DNA from: Rhizomys pruinosus | Lineage: Eukaryota; Chordata; Mammalia; Rodentia; Spalacidae | Reading direction: 5' to 3' | DNA length: 64,000 nucleotides | Assembly: GCA_009823505.1 (NCBI GenBank) | Contig: VZQC01000544.1 | Span: 3,413,102-3,477,101 of the forward strand | Shown: positions 24,132 through 34,694 of the stretch, in pieces | Numbering within the stretch: position 1 is the first letter of the stretch | How the letters are laid out: every line of letters starts with the position of its first letter | Made by a program: the position numbers and the translations under genes | Notes under the pieces: model-generated | What the model saw: only the letters and a program-made list of their open reading frames with translations | Told to the model about the DNA's origin: nothing | Databases searched by the model: none

Positions 24132-24609
24132 CCCAGTTTGTCTTTTAATTTAATATTTGGGGCATTAAATCTGGCATGGCTCATGTAGCATTCTTGTGTG
24201 CTTAGGAACCTTTTATAACACATCTTGCTGAGAATCTAACAATATGACTATGTTTGAGTCCTTAGTTAAAATCTGGTTAACTTTGGAAGGTGTGCCTTCC
24301 CCCTTCATTTTCTCCCCTTTATTAGCTTATCTTTGAGGTAGAATTACAGAAACCAGTAGGAGCAGTTGCTTCTCACAAATATGCTGCTGTGTTACCTGCT
24401 CCTGTGTAGGCAGAACCCTATGTGCTCTTGAGGTGTCCTGGGAATAGAAATTAGACAAAGAGAGAGGAAACCTGATTGACTTTGATGAGCTGTGTGAATA
24501 TTCAGTTTGTGAAAGTGTAAGTGGAAAGAATAGGAAGGAGAAATAGAGTTTTGCTTAACTCTAAATGTAAATCTGACCCCTGGCTAATTAAAGGTGAGCT
24601 GGGTGATTC

Positions 24610-24690
24610 CTTCCTTCCTTCCTTCCTTCCTTCCTTCCTTCCTTCCTTCCTTCCTTCCTTCCTTCCTTCTTTCCTTCATTCTTTGATTCT
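24610..24690. repeat. (TTCC)n microsatellite
   Basis: About 17 TTCC units with a few T insertions, followed by a C/T-rich stretch to 24716. Confidence 0.95.
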
Positions 24691-24723
24691 TTCCTCCCTT
24701 CCCTTCCCCTCCCCTCCTGCAAC

Positions 24724-25099
24724 TGCTGGATAGCTTCAATGGTCACACACCTGAGAAGAGGAAACCTTAGTTGGGGAATTTCCTCTATCAGATTGGCCTG
24801 TGGGGATGTCTATGAAGCACTTCCTTGATTATTAAGTGATATGGGAGGGGCTAGCCCATTTTGGGTGGTGCCACCCCTGGGCAGGTATATAAGAAAAGCA
24901 GGGTGAACACAGGCCAAGAGAACAAGCCAGTATGTAGTGTAGTTTTCCTTCCTAGTCTCTGATTCAAATTCTTCCATCAGGTTCCTGCCCTGGCTTCCCT
25001 CAAGAATGAATTTTGATCTGGACATGTATGCTAAATAAACCCTTTCCAAGTCAGTTTTGGTCAGTGATTTATCACAGCAATAGAAAGAAAACTAGGGCA
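24724..25099 (+). mobile_element. Solo MaLR-type LTR
   Basis: Starts TG and ends CA. It shares GGATAGCTTCAATG, TTGGGGAATT, ATTGGCCTGTGG, the TATA-like GTATATAAGAAAAGCAGG, TAAATAAACCCTTTCC (poly-A signal AATAAA) and CACAGCAATAGAAA with the LTRs of the MaLR element at 58.5 and 60.3 kb. No internal region follows, so it is a solo LTR. The upstream flank is TTCC/CT microsatellite, so I cannot call a target-site duplication. Confidence 0.75.
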
Positions 25100-25162
25100 A
25101 TGACTGTACTCCTTGGTATGCTTTTTTTTTTCCTTTTTTAAAAAATGAGAGTTATGACCTGG

Positions 25163-25755
25163 GATCCCAGCACTCAAGACACTGAGATGGAGCTGGTGAT
25201 CCCAGCACTCAGGAAGCCAAAATGGATCCTGTGATCCCAGAACTTTTGGGGGGCCTGACATCCTGACACTCAAGACGCAGAGATGGAGCCTGAGATCCCA
25301 GCACTCAAGATGCCAGAAGAAGCCCGGGATCCCAGCACTCAAGACATTGAGATGGAGTGGGTGATCCCAGCACTCAAGAAGCCAAGATGGAGTCTGTGAT
25401 CCCAGCACTCAAGAAGCCAAGATGGAGTGGGTGATCCCAGTACTCAAGAAGCCAAGATGGAGTCTGTGATCCCAGCACTCAAGAAGCCAAGATGGAGTGG
25501 GTGATCCCAGCACTCAAGAAGCCAAGATGGAGTCTGTGATCCCAGCACTCAAGAAGCTGAGATGGAGCTGGTGATCCCAGGACTCAAGACACTGAGATGG
25601 AGCCACGGATCCCAAGACTTAAGAAGCCAAGATGGAGCCTATGATTCCAGCACTCAAGACACCGAGATGGAGCTGGTGATCCCAGCACTCAAGAAGCCAA
25701 GATGAAGCCTGTGATCCCAGCACTCAAAAAGCTGAGGTGGAGCCTGTGATCCCAG
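25163..25755 (+). repeat. Minisatellite, 35-bp unit, about 17 units
   Basis: Tandem units of GATCCCAGCACTCAAGAAGC plus CAAGATGGAGTCTGT, with variants ACACTGAGATGGAGCTGGT. The GATCCCAGCACTCAAGAAGC core resembles the B1 segment that usually reads ATCCCAGCACTCGGGAGGC, so a SINE origin is possible. A 115-aa minus-strand open frame here is only the repeat read as protein. Confidence 0.95.
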
Positions 25756-26035
25756 GGTTTTTTTGAGCAAAAAATAAATAAATAAAAAATAAAGGGAACA
25801 ACAGCAACAAAAAGACTTGCTCAGAGAACTTACCCAAACAGTAAACTTCTGCATCAAAAAAGTAAAAAAAAAAAAAGACTCAGAAAAAGATACAAGACAG
25901 GACTTAACATGTATAGCAGAATGCATGAGTATGGGAGTGGGGCATGGATGTGGAGAGGGACATAAACATGATTAAGAAATATTGTATGAAATCCACAAAA
26001 GCTCAATAAAAAAATTAAGAAAAAAGTCTGCTATA
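25756..26035. other. A-rich DNA with an L1-like 3' terminus
   Basis: No gene. GGGAGTGGGGCATGGATGTG and AAGCTCAATAAAAAAATT near 25935-26015 resemble an old rodent L1 3' terminus on the plus strand; the match is loose. Confidence 0.35.
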
Positions 26036-26049
26036 CAGAAAAAGAGAGT

Positions 26050-26228
26050 TGTTTTTATTTATGTATATATGTATATGGGGCCATGTGTGTGGATATCCAG
26101 AAGGGGGTAAGAGTCCCTGAAACTGGAGTTAGGTGTTTGTGAACTGCCTGAGAGATGCTAGGAACTGAACTTGGATCCTATTTGGAAGAACAGCAAGTGC
26201 TCTTAATTTCAGAACCATCTCTCCCACC
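26050..26228 (-). mobile_element. Old B2-type SINE, diverged
   Basis: Minus-strand remnant with a T-rich tail, CCCTGAAACTGGAGTTA, GGAACTGAACTTGGATCC and a head close to AACCATCTCTCCCACC. Confidence 0.65.
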
Positions 26229-26421
26229 TAAAAGAACAGACTTGTCTAATGACTCCCTATTAAGTTATCAAACCTGTGGTCTCCACAGAGTTGAGGATAT
26301 TTACCACCATACTAAGGGGAACAGGGGGTTGGTATGCTTTTTTAATATTGCCTTTGTAGTAACCTGAACCTATAAAGCCTCATCTCTATACTGGAGATAC
26401 TGGAGAGTATGTTGTCTTTTT

Positions 26422-26575
26422 TTTTCCTTTTTGGTATTTTTGAGACAGGGTCTCCCTGTAGCCCCAGCTGTCCTGGAACTCACTCTGTAGACCAGGCTTG
26501 CCTTGAACTCACAAAGATCTGCCTGCCTCTGCCTCCTGAGTGCTAGGATTAAAGGCATGCACCACCACACCCAGT
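26422..26575 (-). mobile_element. B1 SINE
   Basis: Minus-strand B1 with body GAGACAGGGTCTCCCTGTAG through CACCACACCCAG. Target-site duplication GAGTATGYTGTCTTT at 26405-26419 and 26576-26590 (one mismatch). Confidence 0.93.
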
Positions 26576-26591
26576 GAGTATGCTGTCTTTT

Positions 26592-27719
26592 TAACTTGTG
26601 CCTGCCTACTAAGCAAGCATATTATCGAGTAAAAAATAAAAAAAAATTGAAAGGTTAAGTCAGTGCCTATGGAAAGTTTTCTATATGACTTTTAGCCTGT
26701 GTATTGTTACAATTAGCCACATAACTCAGTGAGGCTTGTAAAAGGGATGTTGTATAGGGAGATTCAGCCTTCCAGTGCCCTCCACTGCCACAAACTGGCC
26801 ATATTACCTCAGCTTGAAAATACCAGCCCTTCCATGTGCTTTCTTCATATGTGAAACAGACAGTATTGTGGTAATATTTACCTCAGAGTCATTTTTGAAG
26901 GACAGTGTATATATAAGTGTGCTTGACATGGGCATGTCTAGTCCTTAATTTAATCCAGTAATTGGTGAACACATACCGTATGCAATATTAAATGTGCTGA
27001 ATACAATATTAAATGTGCCGAGTAAAATATGCCTAGCCATAGACCTTTGAGCATTTTCCACTTAGCGGAGACCTCAATCTCGGTTTTTCCATTTGCTGTT
27101 TGAATAATATTAGTGTCATTTCTGCATCATGTTTTGAATTCAGTGACCAGAATGGTAGTCACAGGGTTCTACAGCACACAGACCACACACAGGAAAGCAA
27201 ACTATATCAGTCTACTGCTGGTCCAGCAGGAGAAGAGTTGTCTGGTTTGGCTGCTAGCCAGTCTGATGGAGTATAGCAGGGGTTGGTCCCAGAAACAGGA
27301 TGAAGGCAGAGAGCCTCCATGGTTCTGAAAGTGATGCTGGGATAGAAACAAGTCAGTGCACACTGATCTTTTCATGAAAGCTTTGAAGGACTGGTGGCTG
27401 TGTGGTGATGGCAAACTTTCTAAGTGAGTATGCATCTTGCGTGGGTTTTGTATTACCCATTATATATTTTGTGTTAAAGAGGCAATATTCTCATGGCCTC
27501 AGCTTAGTTCTGATTACACTCAAATCACACTGCTCCCTTGCTGCAATAAACTGTTGCTTCTGTGGGAATCTCCTCACCTTTCCTTAATCTTTGTGTTTGT
27601 TCTTTTCTCCTTAGACATCAGACACCTCTCCTTTTATATGACTACAATAAATTCTTGTGTGGGGTGAACATGGAGGTTTGAGTTGATGTCTGGAGTCGTC
27701 CTTCATTGCTTTTCTGTAT
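26592..27719. other. No recognisable feature
   Basis: AT-rich, apparently unique DNA. Open frames of 60-77 aa have no codon or domain support. Nothing assignable. Confidence 0.5.
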
Positions 27720-27890
27720 TCTTTGAGGTAGGGTCTCTCAGTCAAACCTGAGTTTTCAGGTGTGGCTGCTTTTGCTAGCCAGCTTGCTCTTGGGATCCTG
27801 TCTCAACCTTCCACCCTTCTGAGCTGGAATTTCAGATGGGCTGCCATACTCACCCAGCATTTACATGGTTTTCTGGGGATTTGTATTCTG
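27720..27890 (-). mobile_element. Old B4-type SINE (tentative)
   Basis: TTTGAGGTAGGGTCTCTCAG, CTTGGGATCCTGTCTCAACC and CATACTCACCCAGCATTTAC follow the pattern of rodent B4-type SINEs in reverse orientation. Diverged, ends unclear. Confidence 0.45.
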
Positions 27891-27892
27891 TA

Positions 27893-28085
27893 CTAAAAGC
27901 ACTGTCTGTTCTTGCAAACTTGGGTTTGGTTCCCAGCATCCATATGGCATCTAACAAAACATCTGTAACTCCAGTTCCTGGGATCTAATGTCATCTTCTG
28001 ACCTCCGCAGGCAGTGCATGGCAGGGGTGCACTTACGTGCAGGCAAAACACTCAGACACATAAAATAAACATAATAACTAAAATA
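27893..28085 (+). mobile_element. 5'-truncated old B2-type SINE
   Basis: Starts within the head (AAAAGCACTGTCTGTTCTTG), then GGTTCCCAGCATCCATATGG, CTCCAGTTCCTGGGATC, a CAGGCAAAACACTCAGACAC tail and AAATAAAC. It lacks the internal duplication of the young subfamily. Confidence 0.75.
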
Positions 28086-29275
28086 TTTAAGAAATTAGAA
28101 GTACAAAGTAGAAATTAGGAAATATAAACCTCTTTTCTTTAATATTTTATGGTATATTATGTGGTCAGCAATTTTTCTTCTCTTCTTTCATTACCCTTTC
28201 CTCTTACATGTTTAGTTTGAAAGTCTGACGAAAGTCACAAGTCAGACACCTTCCCAGAAAAGTGTGTAGACAAGTATATCTTATAATTGTAAGAAATGTA
28301 AATGTCCCCTCCTCACCCCAGATTGGGAACCTACAAACTTGAGTTATAGGGCCATACTCAGCCCTAACATGAGCTTGACTTGTGACTTTTGCCAGACTTT
28401 CAGATGGTTGTGTGACTAGAAGAAAGGTTGAGATCTGTGTAAGATCTAGTTGTGGTTTAGCCCTGGCATTGTTGTCACCTCTGGCAGGGCACACAGCCTC
28501 TCTGAAAGAGGAATGGATTACTTGTGCACCACGTGCTAGGAACTTGGGGGGAAAGTGACAAATTTGGTTTACTGATTAGAAAAAAGTTGGGGATAATTTT
28601 AATGCCACTGTCAGCCATATGAACTATCTATTGTTACTACATTCTTGAGGGACTTTGAGGACGAAATACAACTTCTTTCCAAGCTCTAGTAGGATAGATT
28701 TTGTAGGCTTCCTACCAGAATTTAAACAATAAAATGACTTTGTGTTTTGTTTTTCTCTACAAGTTCTAGAAAAAGTTTTAATATGTAGTTAAAATTGTAA
28801 AATGTCTTGCTTTTTTCCTGTGGTATCTTTTCTCCTTCCTCTGCCTGGTCTCCTGGATCTGATTTGTGTATGTTTTGTCAAGTGTGTATTTATTTACTTT
28901 AGGCCAGTATTTTCAGACTCTCTTCTCATCAGTGACATGCTGGTGGCAAGGCTATTTCCTGACTGACCTTGTCCTGCCTCTGTTAGCTCTGTCCATCTGC
29001 GACTCAGCCTCACCTCTCCTCTGCAATCATTGTAGCTGTGTGTGTTAACTATAAAACACTATTTAGTTCACACACGCAGATAGGACTCATCCAGTTTAGT
29101 TGAGTTCTTTCCAGTGATTTGTTCTTTTATCTAAAAATCTGTAAAACAAATATGCAAACCTAGAGGGTAATGATACTCTGCGACCATCTTCCCTGAGATG
29201 AACTCATGTATAGATGCTGCAGATGAGCTGAGGAGGACCTGAAGGCGAAGAGCTGGAATGAAATGAGCTGATCCT
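28086..29275. other. No recognisable feature
   Basis: Apparently unique DNA. The 96-aa minus-strand frame at 28204-28494 shows no recognisable domain and I do not call it a gene. Confidence 0.5.
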
Positions 29276-29443
29276 TGTCGGGCGTGGTGGCGCACGCCTT
29301 TAATCTTAGCACTTGGGAGGCAGAGGCAGGTGAATCTTTGTGAGTTCAAGGCCAGCCTGGTCTACAGAGTGAGTTCCAGGACAGCTGGGACTACAGGGAG
29401 ACCCTGTCTCAAAAAAACAAAAAACAAAAAACAAAAAAAAAAG
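29276..29443 (+). mobile_element. Young B1 SINE
   Basis: Near-complete B1 (GTCGGGCGTGGTGGCGCACG head, ACAGGGAGACCCTGTCTC, CAAAAAA tail). Perfect 15-bp target-site duplication AAATGAGCTGATCCT at 29261-29275 and 29444-29458. Confidence 0.96.
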
Positions 29444-29458
29444 AAATGAGCTGATCCT

Positions 29459-31115
29459 GTAGATGTTGGGAGTTCTGTTTTTAGAAAGCCATTCCTAAGG
29501 AATTTCTGGTTTCAGTATTTCAAGAATTAAAAAAAGCATTATTTAGACAGAGGCCAAGCCAAACAAAAGCCTTCTCTGCATGGTTGAGTTCATGGGGTGC
29601 CTTACCATTGAGCTTGGCAGAGGTCTATCATGCAACTGTCATCAGTCAATTAAAGTCAGCATCAGTAGGGGGATAGTAATTAAAACTGCAGCCTCCCTAA
29701 GGAAAAACATTGATTCTCTGTTTGTGTAAAAACATCAACCCTTTCTATGTGTAGGTAAATTCAGTATAAGATTTATTTTCAGACAAAATGGAGACAAAAA
29801 CTGAATGTTTCATAAAATGTGTCTGATCATTGCGACCTGGTGTTTTGGTTGCATGATTCTTTTTGGCACCTCATACCAACACTATTCTTTCCTTGTTATT
29901 CTTGTTTGATACAGTGACCTGGTCTACTGCCCCCATGAGTCTACTAGGTACCTTTGAATTTTGTTCTCTCTAGAGTTCTAGGTCCTCAGTCCTTTGAAGG
30001 AGGGTACTGCATGATCAGATTGAATTAATGGAAATTAAAAGTATTTATGCATGACTTTCAGCTCACATCAAGTAATATTTTTATTCCGGGTAGGTTTAGA
30101 GAATCATAACTTCCTATTTTCAGAGAGACAATCGACTGCAGAATAGAAAGTCACAGCATTGAAGAGACCCCGGGACTTGCTGACCAGCAGCCTAGCAGAA
30201 ATGGCAAGCTTGAGGTTCAGTGAGACATGCTGCCTCTACATTTGCCTGGAGAGTGATAGAAAAAACACCCAACTTTTGGCCTACAGGCATGTACACTCCC
30301 CCCCCCACACACAATGAAAAAGAAAAGATGACTTGCATTCATGTGGAGAATCTCCTTTGCTGCTTTTGTGTCACCATTAATACTTGACTTGTGGACTATG
30401 GACAAAATGTGTACTTAACAAACTTTCTCTCTGTTCATTTGTACTTCTCTTTCTTTCTATATTATAATAACACCTTTGATGATATTTAAATGTTGGAGAA
30501 CATCTATTATTCCTTCACGTCACTGACCTCATCACTACCAGCCTTTTACGTACTACAGTTAATCCAGTGTTCTTAATTTTTGAATTCTTTCGAGCAGCAC
30601 AAACAATTATTGTTAACTATCAAATGCTTAGACGTCTTGGAGTTATTGTACTCAACATGCACACACCATTTTATCATCCTTGTTTATTTTTTCCATTGGT
30701 TGGAGCAAGTTGGAGATGAATAAAATGCATGAAAAGATTCCTGATCATAGTTGTTACGTAAATTATTTTTGGCGCAATGTAAAAATGTAAAGAAAGAGGA
30801 AGTTAAACTGCCAAGGTTCATTACAACATCTGCCCCCAGTCTCCCTCTCTCCCTCACTTTCCCTCTTAGGCGTGAGTGGTGGTTAGCATCAGGGAGGAAG
30901 CAGTGATAGTGACAGTAGTTTCTGGTTCACAGCCACATTTGTCAACTCTCATTTATTTCTATTCCTCACAGAGGAACAGTAATGATGTTCATTATCGGCA
31001 AGGCTCATTGTAGCTCTGGCCTCTTCTTCAGTTTCCTCTTTTATGTTTTAGCAGTCCTGATTTGAGGAGGCAGGCTACCTAGTAGTTGTAAACCAAACAT
31101 TTTGGTAATGCTTCC
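29459..31115. other. Mostly unrecognised DNA; possible SINE remnant at 30.15-30.32 kb
   Basis: No gene. The segment with CTGGAGAGTGATAGAAAA, ACACCCAACTTTTGGCC and CAGGCATGTACAC is reminiscent of the 3' half of an old B4-type SINE on the plus strand, weakly. Confidence 0.4.
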
Positions 31116-31592
31116 TGATATAGTTTGAATGTAAAATGTCTCCTAATAGGCTCAAGTGTTTGAACACTTGGTTTGCCAGCTGCTAGTGCTGTTTTTGGAG
31201 TTTTATAAACATTTTGGAGGTGGAGCCTAGGCATAGGAAGTGGGTCATTGGGCTGGGGGAGTGGGCTTTGACGGTTACAGGTGGCCACACTTTTGCTCTT
31301 CTCTGCTTTCTGACTGCTGAAGCATTGTAGTCAGCTGCCTTGAGCTTCTGTTACCACAGCCTGCTGCTACCACCATGATCTCCCTGCTGTGGAGGACTGC
31401 CCTCTCTCCCGTGGAGGACTGCTCTCCCTGCTGTGGAGGACTGCTCCTCTCTGCTGTGGAAGACTGCCCCTCTCTTCTGTGGAGGACTGCACTTTCTGCT
31501 GTGGAGGACTACACTCCCTACTCTGAGCCAGAATGGATCCTTGCTCTTATAAGTTGCTTCTTTCATGTTTTTCATCACAGTGACTATGAGTT
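31116..31592 (+). mobile_element. LTR-like repeat with an internal 22-bp minisatellite
   Basis: Starts TGATATAGTTTGAATG, with AGGCTCAAGTGTTTGAACAC, TTTTGGAGGTGGAGCC and a late CTTATAAGTTGCTTC / CATCACAGTGA block, the pattern of rodent MaLR-type or medium-reiteration LTRs. Its 3' half is expanded by six 22-23-bp repeats. No flanking duplication was found. Confidence 0.5.
31384..31515 (+). repeat. Six-unit 22-23-bp tandem repeat
   Basis: GTGGAGGACTG occurs at 31389, 31411, 31433, 31456 (as GTGGAAGACTG), 31479 and 31501, each followed by a CT-rich segment. It creates an open frame rich in WRT/VED that is not a gene. Confidence 0.92.
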
Positions 31593-32177
31593 ATCAATAG
31601 ACTTCCCAGTCAGTTTACAAAAATGTCAACAGGCTCAGCAGTCCAGAGAAAGTAGAAAAGATAGAAAGTTGGAGACTGATACCCTTTCTTGGAGATAAAG
31701 AAGAGAATCCTGGCTACTTTTCCTTTGTTTAAGCTGGTGACAAACCAGGTAAATAAATCCTCCCTTGATGTGGCTTGTTGACAAAGCACCCAGAAGTCTG
31801 TGCTGACAGGTAGATGCTGTTTCAAAGTAGAAACTATTCTCCCTCCATGGAACAAGGGTGAATTAGGGACCGATAACTGCATTGTAAAAATTATGTTTGG
31901 CTTATATTACTAGTGCACTAGATGAGCAGGGAGGCAGGGCATCCTGGGAGGAGCAGAGCCTGGTGGCTGGGGACAGGTGTGGGTGCAGGCACCAGTCTTC
32001 TAATAGTCAGTATTGGCTCTGATAAGGCATTACTATGAATGACTTTATGGTAAAAGTTTAATAACTTCTATGAAATGGACTGATTATTTGAAAACACAGT
32101 CTTCCACACTACTGTGAGAAGAAATAGACAATGTGAGGTAGTTTGTCTGTTAATGAAACTGAACCAATATCAGTAAC
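31593..32177. other. No recognisable feature
   Basis: Unassigned DNA with a short GC-richer patch at 31920-32000. Confidence 0.45.
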
Positions 32178-32638
32178 TGTGATGGTTAATTTTATGTATA
32201 AAGTTGAATTGGCAGTGGATACTCATATTGATATTTTTCCTAGATGTGTCTATGAGGATATTTCCACATGAGACTGGCATTTGAATTGATGCTTTCAGTA
32301 GACTGCCCTCTCCAGTAGGAGCGGGCACCTTTCAAGCACTTGAGAGCCTAAATGAACAAAAGGTGGAAGAATTTTTGCTCATTTATTGTCCTCACTGCTA
32401 GAGCCAGAACGTCTTATGTCATCTTTTGCCCCTGATCCTGGGTTTACATAATCACACTCAAGTTCCCAGGCCTCCAGAAGGCCCTGAACTACACCACCAG
32501 CTTCCCAGAGCTTCCAGCTTCCAGCTGGCAAACTCATAACACTTTCAGCCTCTGCCATCAACTGAATCAATTCCTCATTCTCTCTATCTCTACCCTACCT
32601 CCTCTATCTCTCTCTCTCTCTCCCCCCATACATACGTA
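32178..32638 (+). mobile_element. Old ERVL LTR (MLT2-like)
   Basis: TGTGATGGTTAATTTTATGT, AGATGTGTCTATGAGGATAT, CACCACCAGCTTCC and a CT-rich (TATCTCTCT) end match, from memory, the layout of mammalian MLT2/ERVL LTRs. Strongly diverged. A (TC)n run at 32608-32625 lies near its end. Confidence 0.55.
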
Positions 32639-32860
32639 TGAGCAGATGATATATGCATGTATAGTGATATGTGTGAAAACCATTACACAATACCCTTCCA
32701 GATCTGAAAGCATGAGACCCAAATGGATTCACAGTACATTTCACCAAATATTTAAAGAAAAATTTAAAGCATTTCTGTACAGTCTGTTTCAGAAGACAAA
32801 GGTAGAGAGGTTATCCCAATTCATTTTATGAAGCCAGCATCACCTTAAAACTGGACAAAG

Positions 32861-33086
32861 TAGGGGCTGGAGAGATGGCTCAGCATTTTAGAGCATTAGC
32901 TGCTCTTGCAGAGGAGTCAGGTTCCATTCCCAACAACCACATGGCAGCTAATAACTGTCTGTAACTCTAGTTCCAGGGAATCTGATGCCATCTTCTTACC
33001 TCCGTGGGCACTGCACAACACGGCGCAGTTAACACACATGCAGGCATTCCCATACACATAAAATAAAAATAATAAAATTATTTTTA
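32861..33086 (+). mobile_element. B2-type SINE, older subfamily
   Basis: Head GGGGCTGGAGAGATGGCTCA, CAACAACCACATGGCAGC, CACATAAAATAAAAATAA tail. 14-bp target-site duplication AAAACTRGACAAAG at 32847-32860 and 33087-33100. No internal duplication. Confidence 0.93.
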
Positions 33087-33120
33087 AAAACTAGACAAAG
33101 CACACAAGAAAACAAAATTA

Positions 33121-33373
33121 GGGGCTGGAGAGATAGCCTAGCGGTTAAGAGCGCCGACCGCTCTTACAGAGAACCCGGGTTCGATCCCCAGCACCCACAT
33201 GGCAGCTGAGAACCATCTGAAACTCCAATTCCAGGAGAACTCCAGTTCCAGGGGAATCCGTCACCCTCTTCTGACCTCCGCGGCATTGCACGACACGGGT
33301 GCACAGACTTGCATGCAGACAGTACATTCATACACATACGTAAATAAATAAAATTAAAAAAAATTAAAAAAAA
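33121..33373 (+). mobile_element. Young B2-type SINE with internal duplication
   Basis: Head GGGGCTGGAGAGATAGCCTA. A pol III B-box-like GGGTTCGATCC is visible at 33177-33187. The adjacent AACTCCAATTCCAGGAG and AACTCCAGTTCCAGGGG motifs form the duplication. Direct repeat AACAAAATTA at 33111-33120 and 33374-33383 brackets it. Confidence 0.94.
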
Positions 33374-33440
33374 AACAAAATTAAAGAATTATCTCTTCCA
33401 TGAATATGTGTTTAAAACCCTGACAAAACATAGTATTTCC

Positions 33441-33582
33441 ACCGGATATGGTGGTGCACACCTTTAATCCTAGCACTTGGGAGGCATAGGCAGGCAGATT
33501 TCTGTGAGTCAGCCTGGTCTACAAAGTGAGCTTCAGGCCAGCTGGGACTAAAGGGAGACACTGTCTCAAAAATATCAAAAAA
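33441..33582 (+). mobile_element. B1 SINE, slightly diverged
   Basis: CCGGATATGGTGGTGCACAC through GGAGACACTGTCTCAAAAAT. Flanked by imperfect AYATAGTATTTSC on both sides. Confidence 0.88.
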
Positions 33583-33740
33583 ATATAGTATTTGCAAAAT
33601 AATCCAAGTTTATAAAATGAACTATACACCACAAGTGAAGTTACCACAACTGATTCAGCCTTCAAAAGTAAGTTAATATAACTATCACATGAATAGACAA
33701 AAGATTAAAGCCAAATGTCTTTATTAACAGATGCTAGGAA

Positions 33741-33900
33741 AGCTGGATGTGCTGTGACATGTCTGTTATCCTAGCACTTTGGAAACTGAGGCAGGAAAAT
33801 TGTGTGTGAGGTCAGCTTGAGCTACATTATATGTACAAGGGCAGCCTAGGCTCTGTAATGAGAGCCTGTCACCACACCAAACCAAATGCAAACAAAAAAA
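33741..33900 (+). mobile_element. Old B1-related SINE
   Basis: GCTGGATGTGCTGTGACATG, ATCCTAGCACTTTGG and AGAGCCTGTCACCACACCAA follow B1 order but are strongly diverged. Confidence 0.6.
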
Positions 33901-34178
33901 GGTGCTAAAAGACCATTTGACATCAGTAATTCTGTCATCTTTTTTGCCTTTCCAAATAGAGTGCATTTAATCTCCTAATCTTATCCCATTGCATTTTCTA
34001 AGATTGCCAATAACATATTGAAAGGAGTGGTAAGTGAAGAAACAAAGGCTCTACTGACTAAAACTATAGAGCATTTGGTATCCGTTAGAAAAGTCTAAAA
34101 GAATCCACTCAAAATTTCTGAAACTAAAAAGCAGGTGTAGGGAGATTTCAGGATATATACAAAAGCCAATTGTTTTCT

Positions 34179-34385
34179 GGGCTGGAAAGAGGGCTTGGCA
34201 GTTAAGCCTGTTCTTGCAAAGGACCTGGGTTTGATTCCCAGCACCCACATGGAAGCTAACAACTGTCCGTAACTCCAGTTCCAGGGGATCTGATGTCCTC
34301 TTCTGACGTCCATGGCCATTGGACAACATGGGTCCACTTACACACGTGCAGCCAATACACTCATACACATAAAATTAAAAAAAAA
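34179..34385 (+). mobile_element. B2-type SINE, older subfamily
   Basis: GGGCTGGAAAGAGGGCTTGG, TTTGATTCCCAGCACCCACA, CATACACATAAAATTAAAAA. No internal duplication. Confidence 0.85.
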
Positions 34386-34694
34386 TGATAATTAAAATAT
34401 TTTCAAAAAACTATGATTACTATTAGCACCCCTAAAATAAACCCTAAAATTTTTAAGATCTCCATGAGTAAAACTCCAGAAATATCATGAAAGAAGTCAA
34501 AGAAAATCTAAGAAATGAGAAGGCCAGTCCCCTAACTCTTGGCAGGAGGATTCGGTATGTCAACTGTTAGTTTTAACAAGACATTCAGGACACTCACAAT
34601 CAGAATCGTAGTGAGTTTATTGTTGTTGAAGTTTACATTGAGAGGGAGGCGTGAGACCCAGAACAGCCAGGGTAATATTAAGCTGGAAGATTGA

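Larger units (their letters stand above)
21820..24592 (+). repeat. Tandem near-duplicate, copy B
   Basis: Repeats 19040-21765 in the same orientation. From about 22.4 kb on it is more regular than copy A (SINE heads and tails intact), while its first 500 bp are indel-rich, so quality improves away from the N. Confidence 0.92.

Noticed and set aside
24610..24690. Regulatory GAGA/TTCC tract
   Set aside because: A plain tetranucleotide microsatellite at an LTR boundary explains it; no other promoter signal nearby.
28204..28494. 96-aa minus-strand frame in unique DNA
   Set aside because: No recognisable family, no splice or promoter evidence; frames this long arise by chance in 64 kb.
33121..33200. 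tRNA-like head with A- and B-box words
   Set aside because: This is the tRNA-derived head of a B2 SINE, not a tRNA gene; no cloverleaf with a mature 3' end.
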